Shown here piece after piece: positions 61,279-64,000 of a stretch of DNA of 64,000 bases. The stretch lies in the NCBI GenBank assembly GCA_937922045.1, contig CAKZXA010000011.1, forward strand, positions 1 through 64,000, given 5' to 3'. Positions within the stretch are counted from its first letter, which is position 1. Every line of letters starts with the position of its first letter. This DNA is from an uncultured Acidimicrobiales bacterium. Lineage in GTDB: Bacteria; Actinomycetota; Acidimicrobiia; Acidimicrobiales; SZUA-35. The position numbers were made by a program, and so were the translations under genes. The notes below the pieces were generated by a model that was given only the letters and a program-made list of their open reading frames with translations, was not told where the DNA came from and made no database searches.

Positions 61279-62769
61279 ATGAGTCGAATCTCCGCCGGGC
61301 TTCGTTGCCTTCTCGCCGGTGTCTGCTTGGCCGGTTCGGTGCCGCCCTGGGGTTGGTGGCCGTTGGCTTTCATCGGCTTTGCCCTGATCGACCGCCTCCT
61401 GGCCGAACGTTCGGTGCGCTCCCGGTTCGGCCGCATGGCACTGGTTACGGTCGCCTGGATCTACCCGTCCACCATCTGGATGTGGGACATGACACCGCCC
61501 GGCTACCTGGTGGCCGGCGCCTTGTTCGCTCTCTACTACGGCGTGGCCGCCGCCCTTACCCCGTCGGACTGGCGCAGACGCATCGTGTTTCCCGGCGCCT
61601 TCGCCCTGGCTGAGCTGGCTCGCTGGAGCTGGCCCTTCGGCGGTGTGCCACTCGCCCACATGGCCATGAGCCAGGTCGACACCCCGGTAGGTCAGGTAGC
61701 CCGGCTAGGCGGGCCTGCTCTCGTCGTTGTGGTGGTGGTCGTGATCGGCCAGGCAATCTCGTCATGTGCCGGATCTGCACAAGGTAGCCGGGATGCCTTC
61801 CGCTACGGGGTCGTCGGCACGGCCGTCGCACTCGCTCTGGTGGCGGGCGCCTTCCTGGCCCCCCGATCCACGGCCGTGAGTGAGATTGACGCGGCGCTCG
61901 TGCAGGGAGGCGGCCCCCAACGCACGAGGGCCTCATCCGATCAGGAACCGATCGTGCTGGCCCGACACATCGAGGCGTCCAAGGCGATCGAACCGTCGAT
62001 CGATCTTGTTCTATGGCCAGAGAATGTAGTGAATCCCGGCCGATACCTAGACGAGAACCGTGCGTTCTCGGAGGTGGTGCAGGTTGCACAGGCTACCGAT
62101 GCGCCCGTGTTGGCTGGCTGGTTCAAACCAGTGTCGGACACGACGACCGCCAACTATCAGTCGGTTATCAACTCGGATGGCACCGAAACAGACGTCTATG
62201 ACAAGGTGCGACTGGTCCCGTTCGGTGAGTTCGTGCCGTTGAGAGGGCTTGTCGTCTGGTTGGCCGAAACAACGATGGGAACGAACCCGTTGCCCCGGCG
62301 CAACGTGCGCATCGGCACCGCTGAGCCGGTGCTCGACACCGAGGTCGGCCCGGTTGGGGTCTCGATTTCGTGGGAAGGGTTCTTCGAGCACCGCGCTCGA
62401 CACTCGGTACGAGAAGGAGCACAGCTGCTCACGAACCCGACAAACGGATCGTCGTACTGGTTGACGATCGTGCAAACCCAGCAGGTCGCCTCCAATCAGC
62501 TTCGGGCCATCGAGAACGATCGGTGGGTTCTCCAGGTGGCCCCTACCGGTTTGAGCGCTGTGATCGATCCGAACGGCAAGGTGGTTCAGCGCACCGATGT
62601 GAGCGAGCGTCGAGTGCTAACCCACACCGTCGAGATGCGCGACGGACGAACACTTCACAGCCGAGTGGGCTGGTGGCCGGTGCTGCTCTACGGACTGGCC
62701 GCCATCGCTTGGGGTCTGTTGCGGCCTCGGCTTAGTCCGCACCGCGCCGAGGTCCGACGATCACCTTGA
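61279..62769 (+). CDS. lnt: Apolipoprotein N-acyltransferase-like protein with altered active site
   Basis: A 496-residue membrane protein of the Lnt family. About six N-terminal membrane segments (1-195) are followed by a nitrilase-like domain (about 205-470). The catalytic Glu is in LVLWPENVV (248) and the Lys in VYDKVRLVPFGEF (309). The third residue is changed: GVSISWEGFF has Ser (364) where the family has Cys in ICYE. The rest (GAQLLTNPTNGSSYW, then LRAIENDRWVLQVAPTG) is well conserved. Function as an acyltransferase is therefore uncertain. A LysM lipoprotein elsewhere in the window is a possible client. Confidence 0.88.
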   Translation: MSRISAGLRCLLAGVCLAGSVPPWGWWPLAFIGFALIDRLLAERSVRSRFGRMALVTVAWIYPSTIWMWDMTPPGYLVAGALFALYYGVAAALTPSDWRRRIVFPGAFALAELARWSWPFGGVPLAHMAMSQVDTPVGQVARLGGPALVVVVVVVIGQAISSCAGSAQGSRDAFRYGVVGTAVALALVAGAFLAPRSTAVSEIDAALVQGGGPQRTRASSDQEPIVLARHIEASKAIEPSIDLVLWPENVVNPGRYLDENRAFSEVVQVAQATDAPVLAGWFKPVSDTTTANYQSVINSDGTETDVYDKVRLVPFGEFVPLRGLVVWLAETTMGTNPLPRRNVRIGTAEPVLDTEVGPVGVSISWEGFFEHRARHSVREGAQLLTNPTNGSSYWLTIVQTQQVASNQLRAIENDRWVLQVAPTGLSAVIDPNGKVVQRTDVSERRVLTHTVEMRDGRTLHSRVGWWPVLLYGLAAIAWGLLRPRLSPHRAEVRRSP

Positions 62770-62799
62770 TGGTGGCCAAAAGGCGCCAAGGAGTCGGAT

Positions 62800-63615
62800 A
62801 TGGAAGACTTGAGGCCTGTGGCATCGTTTCGACTTGCGGCCTTTGACCTCGACGGCACCCTTTTCGGGGCGGATGCTCAGATAACGGGAGCCACCGTTTC
62901 GGTTCTTCGGCGAGTCGCGGCCCAAGGTATTCATCTGGTGGCCGCAACCGGCCGAAGCCACACAACCGCAGGCCCCCGGCTGGCTCACACCCAGGCCGTC
63001 GAGTGGGCGGTTTGCAGCAATGGCGCAACCCTCTATCACGTTCCGTCCGACACGGTGATAGAGCATCGCACGATGAACAACCACGATGTCGAGCCTCTGG
63101 TGGCGTCGATCCGGGGGACCTTGCCTGAAGCCGTCTTCGGGTGGGAAGCCACCGGCACCTACCAGTGGACCGAGGGCTTCAACATCTTGATGAACGGCTA
63201 TCTGGCCCAGCGGGAAGTGGTGCCCGACGATCATCCGTTACCGACCGAGGTCGTGAAATTCTTCATCGCCCATCCCACGATTGTTCGCTATGAGCTGCTT
63301 TCGACCTTGAAGCCGATCGTGCCTCAACACCTCACGCTTTCCACCGCCGGTACCACCTTTCTGGAGGCCACCGGAGCCGGTGTCAACAAGGCGACCGGGC
63401 TCGCCCGTCTCTGTGAACGGGTTGAGGTCGATGCTGATCAGGTGGTGGCCTTCGGCGACAACATGAACGACCTGGAGATGCTGAGCTGGGCTGGCCGGGG
63501 TTACGCCATGGCCAATGCCCACCATGAGGTAGTAGCAGCAACCACGCACCGAACCCGTCTGCCCTACACCGAGGACGGCGTGGCCGACACCCTGTCAGAT
63601 CTCTTCCTGGGCTAG
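62800..63615 (+). CDS. Cof-type HAD-superfamily phosphatase
   Basis: A 271-residue HAD hydrolase with a C2B-type cap. Motif I is AFDLDGTLF, motif II is in LVAATGRS, and motif III with motif IV is KATGLARLCERVEV followed by VVAFGDNMNDLEMLSWAG. Cof-like enzymes dephosphorylate sugar phosphates and cofactors; the substrate is unknown. The ATG at 62800 has AAGGAG 6 nt upstream. It follows lnt by 30 bp and may be part of the heme/lnt run. Confidence 0.92.
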   Translation: MEDLRPVASFRLAAFDLDGTLFGADAQITGATVSVLRRVAAQGIHLVAATGRSHTTAGPRLAHTQAVEWAVCSNGATLYHVPSDTVIEHRTMNNHDVEPLVASIRGTLPEAVFGWEATGTYQWTEGFNILMNGYLAQREVVPDDHPLPTEVVKFFIAHPTIVRYELLSTLKPIVPQHLTLSTAGTTFLEATGAGVNKATGLARLCERVEVDADQVVAFGDNMNDLEMLSWAGRGYAMANAHHEVVAATTHRTRLPYTEDGVADTLSDLFLG

Positions 63616-63716
63616 CGGCCTCGCCTAGCCTTGGCGTCCAGACCCACGAAGCGCGACTCGTATGACGACGAGATCGTTCGCCGGTAGGTCCCGACCGCGG
63701 TCGCCGAAAGCGACGC
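63616..63716. other. Short convergent intergenic stretch
   Basis: About 100 bp between the phosphatase and dtd genes. I see no gene and no convincing terminator hairpin. Confidence 0.5.
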
Positions 63717-64000
63717 TTAGATTTCCAGCCAGATGGTTACGGGGCCGTCGTTGATCAGCGCCACCTGCATGTCTGCTTGGAAACGGCCGGTTTCCACCGA
63801 CGCCCCCAAAGCCTTCAGTTCGTCGACCACTCGTTGGACCAGAGGCTCAGCCTGTTCGGGCCGGGCCGCTTCGATGTACGACGGCCGGTTGCCCTTACGG
63901 GCGTCGCCATAGAGCGTGAACTGCGACACGACGAGCAATTGTGGGGCGGCTCCCCCGGTGGCAGCGTCGGCGATGGAGAGGTTCATCTTGCCGTCGGCGT
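63717..64000 (-). CDS. dtd: D-aminoacyl-tRNA deacylase Dtd, 3' part
   Basis: The C-terminal part (about 94 residues visible) of the enzyme that removes D-amino acids wrongly attached to t[24 protein letters not shown] is the first conserved motif with the active-site SQFTLY. The second, [22 protein letters not shown], contains the NDGPVT signature. The N-terminus lies beyond the right edge of the window. The frame is open through position 64000. Confidence 0.93.
   Translation of the reverse strand, partial: ADGKMNLSIADAATGGAAPQLLVVSQFTLYGDARKGNRPSYIEAARPEQAEPLVQRVVDELKALGASVETGRFQADMQVALINDGPVTIWLEI

Overview
The window is high-G+C bacterial chromosome. It most resembles an actinobacterium, possibly class Acidimicrobiia. 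The evidence is an F420-type LLM oxidoreductase, a PknB-like kinase with FHA partners, an actinobacterial-style RsgA with a TKPD motif, Lhr, HelD, and many genes whose start codon lies 6-8 nt after a TAnnnT -10 element with no Shine-Dalgarno sequence (leaderless mRNAs). The class-level assignment is inference. Genes are densely packed and most are housekeeping or envelope functions.

Left edge (1-9254): a complete type I-E CRISPR-Cas gene set on the minus strand, in the order cas3-cse1-cse2-cas7e-cas5e-cas6e-cas1-cas2. Most of its genes overlap or nearly touch, and its base composition looks less G+C-rich than the rest. No repeat array is inside the window; only about 65 bp beyond cas2 are visible, and an array probably begins to the left of position 1. 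A tRNA-Arg(CCT) gene has its 3' end facing the cas block, the geometry of a tRNA-integrated island.

9289-18605: a cupin and a PhyH-type dioxygenase; a CelD/FemAB-like acetyltransferase; a YihY membrane protein; then an envelope cluster made of a trypsin-fold protein lacking catalytic His and Ser, a class A penicillin-binding protein and a membrane-anchored repeat protein; then a ferredoxin. 18809-25455: a CoA-transferase, an S9 peptidase overlapping rsgA, a LysM lipoprotein and lhgO. 25488-38144: a large adenylate cyclase/AAA/TPR protein preceded by six 13-bp tandem repeats, a DUF2079 membrane protein divergent from a GH13 glucosidase, a MacB/FtsX-type ABC exporter, pgi and signal peptidase I. 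38248-46530: lhr, a rhodanese, a Rieske oxygenase, a DMT transporter and an LLM oxidoreductase. 46669-55837: a secreted zinc metallopeptidase, a PGPGW membrane protein, hyuA with an IMPase-like gene, and a signalling module (FHA protein, FHA-wHTH protein, Ser/Thr kinase with an unusual extracellular part), then a PEBP protein. 55920-64000: HelD, a broken aminoglycoside-phosphotransferase-like gene, hemE, hemY/cgoX, an Lnt homologue with Ser in place of the catalytic Cys, a HAD phosphatase and the 3' part of dtd.

The most interesting non-coding signals are two long palindromes in which a putative -10 element sits between the arms and the start codon lies inside the right arm (GH13 glucosidase and pgi), the 13-bp x 6 minisatellite upstream of the cyclase gene, and a 21-bp x 2 repeat upstream of the metallopeptidase. 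The best candidate for a less-described system is the FHA / FHA-wHTH / FN3-like-Ig-like receptor-kinase cluster at 50917-55137.
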